DNA of 64,000 nucleotides, taken from assembly GCF_022810405.1 (NCBI RefSeq), contig NZ_JALGQE010000004.1, positions 310,001 through 374,000 on the forward strand. The letters run 5' to 3'. Origin of the DNA: Rhodococcus sp. ARC_M5 (GTDB lineage Bacteria > Actinomycetota > Actinomycetes > Mycobacteriales > Mycobacteriaceae). The notes under the pieces were generated by a model, which saw only the letters and a list, made by a program, of their open reading frames with translations, was not told where the DNA came from and did not search any database. The stretch's first letter is position 1. The number at the start of each line of letters is the position of its first letter. Positions 50,504-59,143 of this stretch are shown here, piece after piece. The translations under genes and the position numbers were made by a program.

Positions 50504-51310
50504 TTCAAAGGCAAGAATCGCGGGGTGGAGTACGCCTCGAATGCAGATGATGGAACACGGATCGCGTACACGGTGGTGGGGTCCGGGCCGCCGTTGTTGA
50601 TGGTGCACGGCAGTTTTCTGACGCACACGATCTGGCGGACGTTCGGCTATGTGAAGGCGCTACGTGGCAGTCGGCAGTTGATTCTGATCGACAGTCGCGG
50701 TCACGGCCGCAGCGAGAAGCCGCATTCTCCCGACGCCTACGCAATGGGTAACATCGTCGGCGATCTGACGGCGGTGCTCGACGCAGTGGGTGTCGACGCC
50801 GTCGACTATCTGGGGTATTCGTTCGGGGCCCGGGCGGGCTTGGCGTTGACCGCGGCGAGGCCCGAGCGAGTGCGATCACTGGCCGTCGGCGGCGGTAGTC
50901 ACGGCGCTCAGGCCGGCGCGTTCGACCGCCTCTTCTTTCCCGGGTGCGCAGATGTGTTGGAGCAGCGCGGCATGGACGGCTTTCTCGAGGCATGGAGCAG
51001 CCACCGCATGTTCCCCATCGACGCCGGAACGCGAGCGGTGTTCTCCGCCAACGACGCTCGAGCCATAGCCGCGTACATTCGAGCGTCCGACGCCGATCCC
51101 GGCCTACCGGACGAGGCGCTGCAGCAGTTCACCCAGCCGTCTCTGTTCTACGTCGGCAGCCAGGACGGCACCAGGCTCGACGACACACGGGCCGCCGCCG
51201 CTCTGGTGCCGAACTCCGAATTGCATGTCATTCGCGGCTTCGACCACGCGACGACGATGGCGGCGTCCGCAGAGGTGCTCGAACACCTCGAACGGTTCTG
51301 GAGCAACTGA
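50498..51310 (+). CDS. Alpha/beta-hydrolase
   Basis: 270 residues. Oxyanion motif MVHGSF, nucleophile elbow GYSFG (Ser near residue 108), an acidic residue around VGSQDG and the catalytic His in GFDHATTM. A general esterase/hydrolase; substrate unknown. The GTG at 50498 lies within a 22-bp repeat, so a second GTG at 50525 (VEYASNADDG) is a real alternative. Confidence 0.85.
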   Translation: MDFKGKNRGVEYASNADDGTRIAYTVVGSGPPLLMVHGSFLTHTIWRTFGYVKALRGSRQLILIDSRGHGRSEKPHSPDAYAMGNIVGDLTAVLDAVGVDAVDYLGYSFGARAGLALTAARPERVRSLAVGGGSHGAQAGAFDRLFFPGCADVLEQRGMDGFLEAWSSHRMFPIDAGTRAVFSANDARAIAAYIRASDADPGLPDEALQQFTQPSLFYVGSQDGTRLDDTRAAAALVPNSELHVIRGFDHATTMAASAEVLEHLERFWSN

Positions 51311-51317
51311 CCTCAGC

Positions 51318-51371
51318 GCCCATTATTCGCCTCGAGAATCGGGATGCCGCCTCCCACAGCAAATAGTGGAC
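51318..51371 (+). repeat. 54-bp palindromic element, copy 2
   Basis: Left end degenerate (GCCCATTATT), right end AATAGTGGAC exact. Middle closely matches copy 3. Convergent junction of the hydrolase and acyl-CoA synthetase genes. Confidence 0.8.
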
Positions 51372-51427
51372 AGCCACATCACCTACGGCAAGCGAAACCC
51401 TGCGCGCCCGCACCAACTGACCTGAGT

Positions 51428-51481
51428 GTCCACTATTCGCCTCCAGAATCGGAATCCCGCCTCCCACAGCAAATAGTGGAC
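51428..51481 (+). repeat. 54-bp palindromic element, copy 3
   Basis: Ends GTCCACTATT and AATAGTGGAC perfect. It ends 7 bp before the acyl-CoA synthetase stop codon. Confidence 0.85.
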
Positions 51482-51488
51482 AGCCACA

Positions 51489-53177
51489 TCACCTCTTCAG
51501 CGCAGGGAACTGATCGTCACGCCACTCGGTGTCCAGTGGACCCACGGCTGCGTCCTCGCGAGCGCGCAACTCCACTCGGCGGATCTTGCCCGAGATGGTT
51601 TTCGGTAGCTCGAAGAACTCGATTCGCCGCACCCGCAGGAACGGGGCCAGGTGCTCGCGGGCGTACTTGAGGATCTCGAACGCCGTGGCCTCGTTGGGTT
51701 CCCAGCCCGACGCCAATGCCACATACGCCTTGGGAACGGCAAGTCGCGTCTCGTCCGGGGCCGGAACCACCGCGGCCTCGGCCACGGCGGGGTGTTCGAT
51801 GAGTACGCTTTCGAGCTCGAACGGGGAGATCTTGTAATCCGAGGCCTTGAACACGTCGTCGGTGCGGCCGACGTAGGTGATGTAGCCCTCGGAGTCCCGT
51901 GATGCGACGTCGCCGGTGTGGTAGTAGCCGTCGGCCATGACGGCAGCATTGCGTTCGGGATCTCCGAGGTAGCCGGTCATCAGGTTGAACGGATTCTGCG
52001 CCAGGTCGAGGCAGATCTCGCCCTCGTCGGCGAGTTCGCCGGTGGTGGGGTCGACGATCACCACCGGTACACCCGGCAGCGGCCTCCCCATCGAACCGGA
52101 CTTGAGTACCGCACCGGGCGTATTGGCCACCAGCGCAGTGGTTTCCGTCTGCCCGAATCCGTCGCGAATGTTCAGACCCCACTCCCGCTGCACCGTGGAG
52201 ATCACCTCGGGGTTGAGCGGCTCACCCGCGCCGATGGCCTCGCGTAGGGAACCACCGCCACCGGCGAGATCGGCCTGAATCAGCATGCGCCACACCGTCG
52301 GCGGTGCGCAGAACGTGGTCACCTCGGCCCGCCGGATCTGCTTGAGCAGTGCTTTCGCGTCGAATTTGCCGTAGTTGTAGATGAAGATGGTCGCTTCGGC
52401 GATCCACGGCGCGAAGAAGCAACTCCACGCGTGCTTGGCCCACCCAGGCGAGCTGATGTTCAGGTGCACGTCACCAGGCCGCAGCCCCAGGAAGTACATC
52501 GTGCTCAGATGCCCCACGGGATAGGAGATCTGAGTGTGCTCGACGAGCTTGGGCTTGCTGGTGGTGCCGGAGGTGAAGTACATCAGCAGGCGGTCGTCCG
52601 GCGCAGTGACGGACTCGAACGGCCGGGCCTCCACAGAACGAGCATCGGAGTAATCGAGCCAGCTGTCGTGCGCGGAGGTTGCGATGCGCAGGTAGTCACC
52701 GGGGACGTCGTCGAATTTGCCGGTGTCCGAGGGGTTCACGATCACGGCACGCGCATTGCCGCGTACCACGCGATCGGTCAGGTCTGCGGATCCGATGGCC
52801 GTGGTGGTCGGCATCAGGACCGCGCCCAGCTTCATCACCGCGAGCATCGCCTCCCACAGTTCCACCTGATTGCCCAGCATCAGGATCACCGAGTCGCCGC
52901 GGCCGATGCCCAGTTGCTCGAGCCACCGAGCCACCTGATCGGAGCGACGCGCGATGTCGTCGAAGCTGTACTTGGCCTCGCGACCGTCCTCCTCGACGAT
53001 CCACAGCGCAGTCCCGTCGTTGCCTCGTGCGATCGCATCGAACCAATCGATCGCCCAGTTGAACGTCTCACCGAACGACGGCCACTCGAAAGTCGATACA
53101 GCTCGGTCGTACTCACCGTACGTGTCGAGCAGTAGATCGCGAGCGTCCCTGAATGCCGTGTACGCCGATTCGGCCAT
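51489..53177 (-). CDS. AMP-forming acyl-CoA synthetase
   Basis: 562 residues. A3 motif YFTSGTTSKPKLVEHT, the A5 region DGFGQTETTA, A7 YYHTGDVASRD, A8 GRTDDVFKASDYKISPFELE, and the C-terminal lysine in PKTISGKIRRVELR. It activates a fatty or organic acid to acyl-AMP and then the CoA thioester; nearest type is medium-chain/acetyl-CoA-synthetase-like. ATG at 53177 has GGAGGAAAC directly upstream and is preferred to 53261. Confidence 0.92.
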   Translation of the reverse strand: MAESAYTAFRDARDLLLDTYGEYDRAVSTFEWPSFGETFNWAIDWFDAIARGNDGTALWIVEEDGREAKYSFDDIARRSDQVARWLEQLGIGRGDSVILMLGNQVELWEAMLAVMKLGAVLMPTTTAIGSADLTDRVVRGNARAVIVNPSDTGKFDDVPGDYLRIATSAHDSWLDYSDARSVEARPFESVTAPDDRLLMYFTSGTTSKPKLVEHTQISYPVGHLSTMYFLGLRPGDVHLNISSPGWAKHAWSCFFAPWIAEATIFIYNYGKFDAKALLKQIRRAEVTTFCAPPTVWRMLIQADLAGGGGSLREAIGAGEPLNPEVISTVQREWGLNIRDGFGQTETTALVANTPGAVLKSGSMGRPLPGVPVVIVDPTTGELADEGEICLDLAQNPFNLMTGYLGDPERNAAVMADGYYHTGDVASRDSEGYITYVGRTDDVFKASDYKISPFELESVLIEHPAVAEAAVVPAPDETRLAVPKAYVALASGWEPNEATAFEILKYAREHLAPFLRVRRIEFFELPKTISGKIRRVELRAREDAAVGPLDTEWRDDQFPALKR

Positions 53178-53267
53178 GTTTCCTCCGTAGCCTGTGATGC
53201 CCATCACCGCCACGGTAGGGGAGATGAACAATCCCTCGCTACCCCTGAACGGGGGTGACAACTCGGC

Positions 53268-53273
53268 TAGCCT
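53268..53273 (+). promoter_or_regulatory. -10 box of the DUF3995 gene
   Basis: TAGCCT, 8 nt, GTG at 53282. Confidence 0.45.
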
Positions 53274-53281
53274 CCATCACC

Positions 53282-53755
53282 GTGGCCATCAGATTCTTCG
53301 CGATCGCATGTGCACTGGGGATAGTTCACGCCGCGTTTTCCGGCTATTGGGCCGCGGGTGGGCGGTGGATGCTCGATACCGTCGGCTCCTTCGCCACAGA
53401 GTGGGTGGACACCGAACCGCAGACAGCGCGAACGGCGCTGCTGGTGCTCACACTGGTCAAACTCGCAGCGGCAATTCTTCCTGCCCTCGCCTACCTGAAC
53501 CGGCCGCGCCTGGCAGCACAGAACCGGACCCGGCTGCCGTCGTTGATTCTCGGCATATCCTGGCCCGGCTCTGTGCTGCTGATCCTGTGGGGCGGAGCGT
53601 CGTTCATCGGCGCGGTGATCGGCCTGATCGCCTCGGACGAGAATCGAAGCGTCAAGTACGGACACCTGTTCTTCGACGGCATCTTCCTGCTCTGGGGTGC
53701 CGCCCTCCTGACGGCACTGATCCTGGCACGAAAAGCCGCGTACCGACCGCGTTAG
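53282..53755 (+). CDS. DUF3995 membrane protein
   Basis: 157 residues with four membrane helices and the DUF3995 pattern (HAAFSGYWAAGGRWMLDTVG near residue 15). Function unknown. GTG at 53282 is chosen over 53255 because the -10 box lies between them. Its TAG overlaps the TAA of the convergent ATPase gene (TTAG). Confidence 0.75.
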   Translation: MAIRFFAIACALGIVHAAFSGYWAAGGRWMLDTVGSFATEWVDTEPQTARTALLVLTLVKLAAAILPALAYLNRPRLAAQNRTRLPSLILGISWPGSVLLILWGGASFIGAVIGLIASDENRSVKYGHLFFDGIFLLWGAALLTALILARKAAYRPR

Positions 53756-54858
53756 ATGCGCTCCCCCGACTCGGGGTGGAAGAGGTGGATTGCTCCGTCG
53801 AGGCGCGTCAGGCCGATGCTCTCGCCGATCTTCGCCGGAGCGCGCACGGCCGAACGCGCAACCAACGACACGGGTCCCCCGTCGAGTCCCTTGACCTTCG
53901 GGTCGTCGAGGTGCGCGTAGACGTAGGACTCACTGCCCAGCTCCTCGATGAGATCGACCTTGCCCTCGAAGCCCTCGCCGCCGCCGTGGACGATGCCGAG
54001 GTTCTCGGGCCGCATTCCGATGGTGACCTCGTCGATGCCCAGGCTCGCGAGCTTGGTCAGCTCGTCGCGCTCGAGCGGGAGCAGGAACTTGCCGATCTGG
54101 ACGCCGCCCGAGCCGATGGGCACCGTCATCAGGTTCATCGCCGGCGAGCCGATGAATCCTGCGACGAACGCGTTGACCGGGTTGTCGTACAGGTCTGTGG
54201 GAGAGGCGAACTGCTGCAGCTTGCCACCACGAAGGACTGCGACACGATCGCCCATCGTCATGGCCTCGACCTGATCGTGGGTGACATAGACGGTCGTGGT
54301 GCCGAGCCTGCGCTGCAACGCCGCGATCTGCGTACGCGTTTGCACCCGTAGCTTGGCGTCGAGGTTGGACAACGGCTCGTCCATGCAGAACACCTGCGGC
54401 TCACGAACGATGGCGCGGCCCATGGCAACTCGCTGACGCTGGCCGCCCGAGAGCTTGCCGGGCTTGCGGTCCAGGTACTCGGTGAGGTCGAGAACCTTCG
54501 CCGCCTCGGCCACCTTCTTCGTCCGCTCTTCGAGCGAGACCCCGCGCATCTTGAGCGCGAAGCCCATGTTCTCTCCGACGGTCTTGTTGGGGTAGAGCGC
54601 GTAGTTCTGGAAGACCATGGCGATGTCGCGGTCCTTGGACGGAACGCCCACCATGTTCTTGCCACCGATTTCGATTGCGCCACCGTCGATCTCCTCGAGA
54701 CCGGCGAGCATACGAAGGGCCGTGGACTTGCCGGAGCCGGACGGTCCGACCAGGACGACGAACTCGCCGTCCTCGATCTCGAGGTCGAGGGAATCGACGG
54801 CGAGCGAATCGGCACCTTCGTAGACGCAGGATGCCTTCTTGTACGTGATTGCAGCCAT
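53752..54858 (-). CDS. Polyol/sugar ABC transporter ATPase (SmoK/UgpC/MsmX type)
   Basis: 368 residues. Walker A GPSGSGKST, Q-loop VFQNYALYPNKTV, signature LSGGQRQR, Walker B CMDEPLSNLD, H-loop THDQVEAM, and a C-terminal MalK-type regulatory OB domain (from about 240: GSPAMNLMTVPI, GMRPENLGI). It powers import through the two adjacent permeases. AGGAGAAAG lies just before the ATG at 54858. Last gene of the operon. Confidence 0.95.
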   Translation of the reverse strand: MAAITYKKASCVYEGADSLAVDSLDLEIEDGEFVVLVGPSGSGKSTALRMLAGLEEIDGGAIEIGGKNMVGVPSKDRDIAMVFQNYALYPNKTVGENMGFALKMRGVSLEERTKKVAEAAKVLDLTEYLDRKPGKLSGGQRQRVAMGRAIVREPQVFCMDEPLSNLDAKLRVQTRTQIAALQRRLGTTTVYVTHDQVEAMTMGDRVAVLRGGKLQQFASPTDLYDNPVNAFVAGFIGSPAMNLMTVPIGSGGVQIGKFLLPLERDELTKLASLGIDEVTIGMRPENLGIVHGGGEGFEGKVDLIEELGSESYVYAHLDDPKVKGLDGGPVSLVARSAVRAPAKIGESIGLTRLDGAIHLFHPESGERI

Positions 54859-54869
54859 GAGACTTTCTC

Positions 54870-55754
54870 CTATTTGATGGCGCCGAAGGACAGGCCGCGC
54901 ACGAGCTTGTTCTGCGCGAACCATCCGGCAAGGACGACGGGGAGTGCTGCGAACGTCGCAGCGGCGGACAGCTGAGCCCAGTACAGGCCCTGGCCGGTGA
55001 TGAATCCGACGAGGTACACCGGAATCGTCTGAGCCTGAACAGCAGTGAGGTTGACGGCGAAGAAGAACTCGTTCCACGAGAAGATCACGCAGATCAACGA
55101 CGTCGCCGCGATGCCGGGAGAGACGAGCGGCAGAATCACCTCACGCACCGAGGTCCACAGCGATGCACCGTCCATGCTGGCGGCCTCGAGCAGTTCCGAC
55201 GGTACTTCCATGAAGAACGAACGCATCATCCACACCGCGATCGGTAGATTCATCGCGGTGTAGAGGACCACCAGCGCCCAGATGTTGTCCAGCATGCCGA
55301 TGTCACCGACGATGACGTACAGCGGCACGATGACAGCGACGACGGGCAGCATCTTGGTCGAGATGAAGAAGAACAGCACGTCCTGGGTCTTCTTGACCGG
55401 TCGCAGCGACAGCGCGAACGCCGCCGGAACACCCAGTAGCAGAACGAGAATCGTCGAGACGATCGTCGCGAACGCCGAGTTCAGCAGGGTGGTGCCGATG
55501 CCGCTCTCGAGGACGCCTCGATACTGATCGAGGGTAGGGGTGAAGAGCAGCTTCGGCGGGTTGGAGTAGGCGTCGGCCTCCTGCTTGAAGCCGGTGATCA
55601 CCATCCAGAGCACGGGGAAGAAGAAGGCGATACCGGCCACCCAGGCAACGAAGGACCAGATCGTGCCCGGTCCCCACTTGCTCTTCTTACGAATCTCCTG
55701 CCCGTCCGAGGTCTGCGCGACGGCCTTCTTCTTGCTCGTGGTTGCCGTGCTCAT
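54870..55754 (-). CDS. ABC transporter permease, MalG type
   Basis: 294 residues, six helices; EAA motif EAASMDGASLWTSVREVILPLVSPG docks the ATPase. Starts at the ATG at 55754, which shares its A with the previous stop (TGATG); a GTG at 55757 is also possible. GAGGAGG lies upstream. Confidence 0.93.
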   Translation of the reverse strand: MSTATTSKKKAVAQTSDGQEIRKKSKWGPGTIWSFVAWVAGIAFFFPVLWMVITGFKQEADAYSNPPKLLFTPTLDQYRGVLESGIGTTLLNSAFATIVSTILVLLLGVPAAFALSLRPVKKTQDVLFFFISTKMLPVVAVIVPLYVIVGDIGMLDNIWALVVLYTAMNLPIAVWMMRSFFMEVPSELLEAASMDGASLWTSVREVILPLVSPGIAATSLICVIFSWNEFFFAVNLTAVQAQTIPVYLVGFITGQGLYWAQLSAAATFAALPVVLAGWFAQNKLVRGLSFGAIK

Positions 55755-56704
55755 CACGCCGCCTCCTCGTTTGCGCTGAAGCTCTTGAAGATCAGTCTCA
55801 GCGCCAGAGTGCTGAGGATGATGGTTGCCACCACGGTGACGACGCCCATGGCCGCGGCCTGACCGATGTCGAAGCCGAGGAAGGCACGTTGGTAGATGTA
55901 GAACGGCAGATTGGCCGACGCGACTCCCGGTCCACCGGAGGTCATCATGTAGACGGCGTCGAAGGTGTTGACGAGGTAGATCGCACCGAGAACCGTGCCC
56001 AGTTCGATGAACCGGCGCAGGTGCGGCAACGTCAGCTCACGGAAGAGCTTGAACGGGCCCGCTCCGTCCACGCGTGCGGCCTCGGCGATGTCCTTGGGCA
56101 TGGACTGCAGCCCGGCCAGAATCAGCAGCATCATGAACGGCGTCCACTGCCACACCAGGTTCGTCATGACCGCAGCCAGGGGGAACCGCGAGACCCAGTC
56201 GATCTCACCGACACCGAACGGGCTCAGGGCGAAGTTGATCAGACCGAAGACGGGATCGAACATCGTCGTCTTCCAGATCAGCGCACCGGCCACCGGGGTG
56301 ACGAGGAACGGGGTGATCAACAACGTACGGATCAGACTGCGTCCGATGAACTTTCGATCGAGCAGCAACGCGAGGGCCAGACCGAGGATCACCGAGATGA
56401 TCACCGTTCCCACGATCATGATCACGGTGTTCATCGCGACCTCGCGGAACTGACTGTCGCGGAACACGTCGATGTAGTTGTTCAGACCGTTGAACTCACG
56501 CGAACCCGGACGAACGAGGTTCCAGGACTGCGTCGAGTAGTACAGCGTGAACAGGAACGGGATCTGCGTGACGATGATGGCGAACACCAACGCCGGCAAC
56601 AGCGGGCCGCGTCGACGCCAGCCCTCGGCCTTGGAGATCGTTCTCGGTCGCGGTACGAACTTCTCCGGTTCGGTCGGAGCCGTCCGTTCTTCGGTGGTGG
56701 TCAT
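55754..56704 (-). CDS. ABC transporter permease, MalF type
   Basis: 316 residues, six helices; EAA motif EAARVDGAGPFKLFRELTLPHL. Pairs with the MalG-type permease. The ATG at 56704 overlaps the binding-protein stop (ATGA), and AGGAGG is 8 nt upstream. Confidence 0.93.
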   Translation of the reverse strand: MTTTEERTAPTEPEKFVPRPRTISKAEGWRRRGPLLPALVFAIIVTQIPFLFTLYYSTQSWNLVRPGSREFNGLNNYIDVFRDSQFREVAMNTVIMIVGTVIISVILGLALALLLDRKFIGRSLIRTLLITPFLVTPVAGALIWKTTMFDPVFGLINFALSPFGVGEIDWVSRFPLAAVMTNLVWQWTPFMMLLILAGLQSMPKDIAEAARVDGAGPFKLFRELTLPHLRRFIELGTVLGAIYLVNTFDAVYMMTSGGPGVASANLPFYIYQRAFLGFDIGQAAAMGVVTVVATIILSTLALRLIFKSFSANEEAA

Positions 56705-58053
56705 CCCTGGTCCTCCTGATACGTCCTGCCGACCACTTCGGCGTATTGCTGCGATTGGTCGAGCGCCTCCTGGACGCTGATCTGTCCTGCGATCGCGGCG
56801 CTGATCTGTTGGCTGACCCGGGTACCGAGATCCTGGAACTCGGGAATGGTCAGAAATTGGACTCCGGTGTACGGAACCGGATCCACGGTGGGGTTGTTCG
56901 GGTCGGCGCTGTCGATGGAGTCGAGAGTCAGCTGACCGTAGGCGGCCGACGCCTCTGCGTACTCGGGAATCTCGTAGGTCGACAGACGGCTTCCGGGAGG
57001 TACACGCTCCCAACCGAGTTCGTTACCGACCTTGTTCAGGTACTCCTTGCTGGTCATCCACGAGACGAACTTCCACGCCTCGTCGGGGGCCTCGCTGGTC
57101 TTGGGGATTCCCAGTGCCCAGGAGTACAGCCAGCCGTTGTCGCCCTTGGCCGCCGACGGGGCCTTGGCGTAACCGATCTGCCCGACGACGTTGCTCGACG
57201 ACGGGTCCTCGAGGACCGAGACGGCCGAGGTGGCGTCGTACCACATCGCTGTATTGCCCTGTGACAGTTGCGTTCCGCACTCACTGAAGCCACTGGTGGC
57301 CGCACCGGCCTGACCGTGCTCGCGCACGGTGTCGACGTAGAACTCCACGGCGTCGACGACCTCGGGACTGTTCAGCTGAGCGTTCCAGTTCTCGTCGTAC
57401 CAGCGGCCACCGAACGCGTTGATGACCGTGTTCAGCGGAGCGAGCACCTCACCCCAGCCGGGCTTGCCGCGCAGGCAGATTCCGGACAGGCCGGGGCTGT
57501 CGAGTGCAGCAGCGGCATCGGCCACCTGCTGCCAGGTGGGCTCGGCCGGCATGTCGATACCGGCCTGCTCCATCAGGTCCTTGCGGTACATCAGGAACGA
57601 CGACTCACCGTAGAACGGCACGGAGTACATGCTGCCCTCGTACGACAGCGATTCCTTCAACGTCGGAATGAAATCGTCCTCGTCGTACCCCGGCGTGGCG
57701 TCCGCGTACTCGGAAAGATTGGTGAGCCAACCGTTCTCGGCCCACTGCGGGGTCTCGAAGTTGCTGATCATCACCACGTCGAACTCACCGCCGCCGGTTG
57801 CCACCGAGGCCGTGATCTTCGCGCGCGCCTCGTTCTCCGACAACGACACGAACTTCAGATTGATGCCCGGGTTCTCCGCCTCGAACTCCGGAGCGAGCGA
57901 AATGGCATCGGACATCTGCGAATTCGAGACGATCGCGACGGTGATCGTCGTACCGTCACCGTCACCGCCGAACGAGCCGGCACCGGCACATCCGGACAGC
58001 ACCAAGGTCGTCGCGAGCGAGGTCGCGACAACCACTTTCGGTAGAGCTTTCAC
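56701..58053 (-). CDS. Extracytoplasmic polyol/sugar-binding lipoprotein
   Basis: 450 residues. Lipoprotein signal with LSGC (Cys22), then a cluster-B/SBP_bac_1-type fold (AIVSNSQMSDAISLAPEFEAENPGI; GESSFLMYRKDLMEQAGID; PDEAWKFVSWM). Delivers the substrate to the permeases. The GTG at 58053 overlaps the regulator stop (GTGA); longer frame rejected because the lipoprotein signal begins at this codon. Neighbouring polyol dehydrogenases suggest sorbitol, mannitol or arabitol. Confidence 0.93.
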   Translation of the reverse strand: MKALPKVVVATSLATTLVLSGCAGAGSFGGDGDGTTITVAIVSNSQMSDAISLAPEFEAENPGINLKFVSLSENEARAKITASVATGGGEFDVVMISNFETPQWAENGWLTNLSEYADATPGYDEDDFIPTLKESLSYEGSMYSVPFYGESSFLMYRKDLMEQAGIDMPAEPTWQQVADAAAALDSPGLSGICLRGKPGWGEVLAPLNTVINAFGGRWYDENWNAQLNSPEVVDAVEFYVDTVREHGQAGAATSGFSECGTQLSQGNTAMWYDATSAVSVLEDPSSSNVVGQIGYAKAPSAAKGDNGWLYSWALGIPKTSEAPDEAWKFVSWMTSKEYLNKVGNELGWERVPPGSRLSTYEIPEYAEASAAYGQLTLDSIDSADPNNPTVDPVPYTGVQFLTIPEFQDLGTRVSQQISAAIAGQISVQEALDQSQQYAEVVGRTYQEDQG

Positions 58054-59075
58054 TGAGATACCTTTCCATTCGACGCTGATGTGGATGTATCGACGAGCCA
58101 ACGCGCGCTGTCGATGTCGGTGACCAGGATCGATGCCAGTCCACCGCGAAGCGCACCGAGCAGCGCTTCGTGTTTTCGTTTTCCGCCGGTGACCAGCACG
58201 GCCCGGTCGCACGCCCTGATGGCGTCGAGTCCCACCGACACGGTGCGGCCGGGGAGCGACCCTCCGGTGTCGTTGCCGTCGGCGTCGTAGAACCGGCCTC
58301 CGATCTCACCGACCGCGCCGAGTCTGCGCAGTTCGTCGAGCACATCGAGGTCGATGAAGCTGCCCTCGAACAACGTGGTGGACGTGGAAACGGGACCGAT
58401 GCCGTACATCATCACATCGGCATCGGTCCCGGCTTTGAGGGCGCGAGAGATCACGGAATCCTGCTCCAACGCAACGACAGTCGCCTGATCGGCGTACAGC
58501 GGCGCGTTGAGCCTGATGGGTGTCGCCTGCAGATACGCAGCGCACCGTCCGAGTGTGTACTCGACACCGGTCTGATAGTCGGCCGAGGTGATGGAACCGT
58601 CGAGTTGCACTACCGCAGCACATTTGGTGGATCGGGTCTTCAGCGAGCTCGCCACCGCCACCGTCTCGGGTCCCCATGTGAAGCCGAGGACATCACGATC
58701 CTTGAGGCGACGGGAAAGCAACGTCGCTGCCGCACGACCCAGGGACCCGTAGCCGGTGTCCGTGCCGTCGATGACGTCCGACACGACCAGCACCTCGGTG
58801 AGTCCGAACTTCGCTTCGAGCTCGCGCTCGACGTCCGCATGCACGGTGCCCTGCAGATCGTCGGGGACGTTGATCTCGATCGTCACGAGCCCCTGGGTGC
58901 GAGCGCGAGCCACCAACCGTCCTGCGGTCGGCCGCGAGACGCCGAGCTTCACGGCGATCTCGGCCTGAGTCGCGCCTTCGAGGTGGTACATGGTCGCGGC
59001 ACGCAGAGCCAGGCGGAGGTCCTCTCCGGACCGCGGAGCCTGTGACCCCGCTGGATCGGATCTCGATCCATCCAT
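58050..59075 (-). CDS. SorC-family transcriptional regulator
   Basis: 341 residues. N-terminal helix-turn-helix EGATQAEIAVKLGVSRPTAGRLVARA (residues 33-58), then the SorC sugar-binding domain (about 85-335: LGRAAATLLSRRLKDRDVLGFTWG; YGIGPVST; AVLVTGGKRKHEALLGALRGG). Usually an activator/repressor that senses a phosphorylated or free sugar. GGGGAGG before the ATG at 59075. It is the first gene of the transporter operon; the divergent dehydrogenases and the intergenic dyad indicate control in both directions. Confidence 0.92.
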   Translation of the reverse strand: MDGSRSDPAGSQAPRSGEDLRLALRAATMYHLEGATQAEIAVKLGVSRPTAGRLVARARTQGLVTIEINVPDDLQGTVHADVERELEAKFGLTEVLVVSDVIDGTDTGYGSLGRAAATLLSRRLKDRDVLGFTWGPETVAVASSLKTRSTKCAAVVQLDGSITSADYQTGVEYTLGRCAAYLQATPIRLNAPLYADQATVVALEQDSVISRALKAGTDADVMMYGIGPVSTSTTLFEGSFIDLDVLDELRRLGAVGEIGGRFYDADGNDTGGSLPGRTVSVGLDAIRACDRAVLVTGGKRKHEALLGALRGGLASILVTDIDSARWLVDTSTSASNGKVSQ

Positions 59076-59091
59076 GTCGCCTCCCCAAGTT

Positions 59092-59126
59092 GTGAGCAGA
59101 TGCTCAACTCGTGTTCATCTGCTCAC
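59092..59126. promoter_or_regulatory. Operator candidate for the SorC-type regulator
   Basis: GTGAGCAGATG (59092-59102) and CATCTGCTCAC (59116-59126) form a perfect 11-bp inverted repeat with a 13-bp spacer in the 68-bp divergent gap. It lies upstream of the dehydrogenase -10 box and the regulator ribosome site. Confidence 0.75.
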
Positions 59127-59131
59127 TAAGC

Positions 59132-59137
59132 TAACAT
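59132..59137 (+). promoter_or_regulatory. -10 box of the polyol dehydrogenase operon
   Basis: TAACAT, 6 nt, GTG at 59144; begins 5 bp after the inverted repeat. Confidence 0.55.
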
Positions 59138-59143
59138 TAAGGT

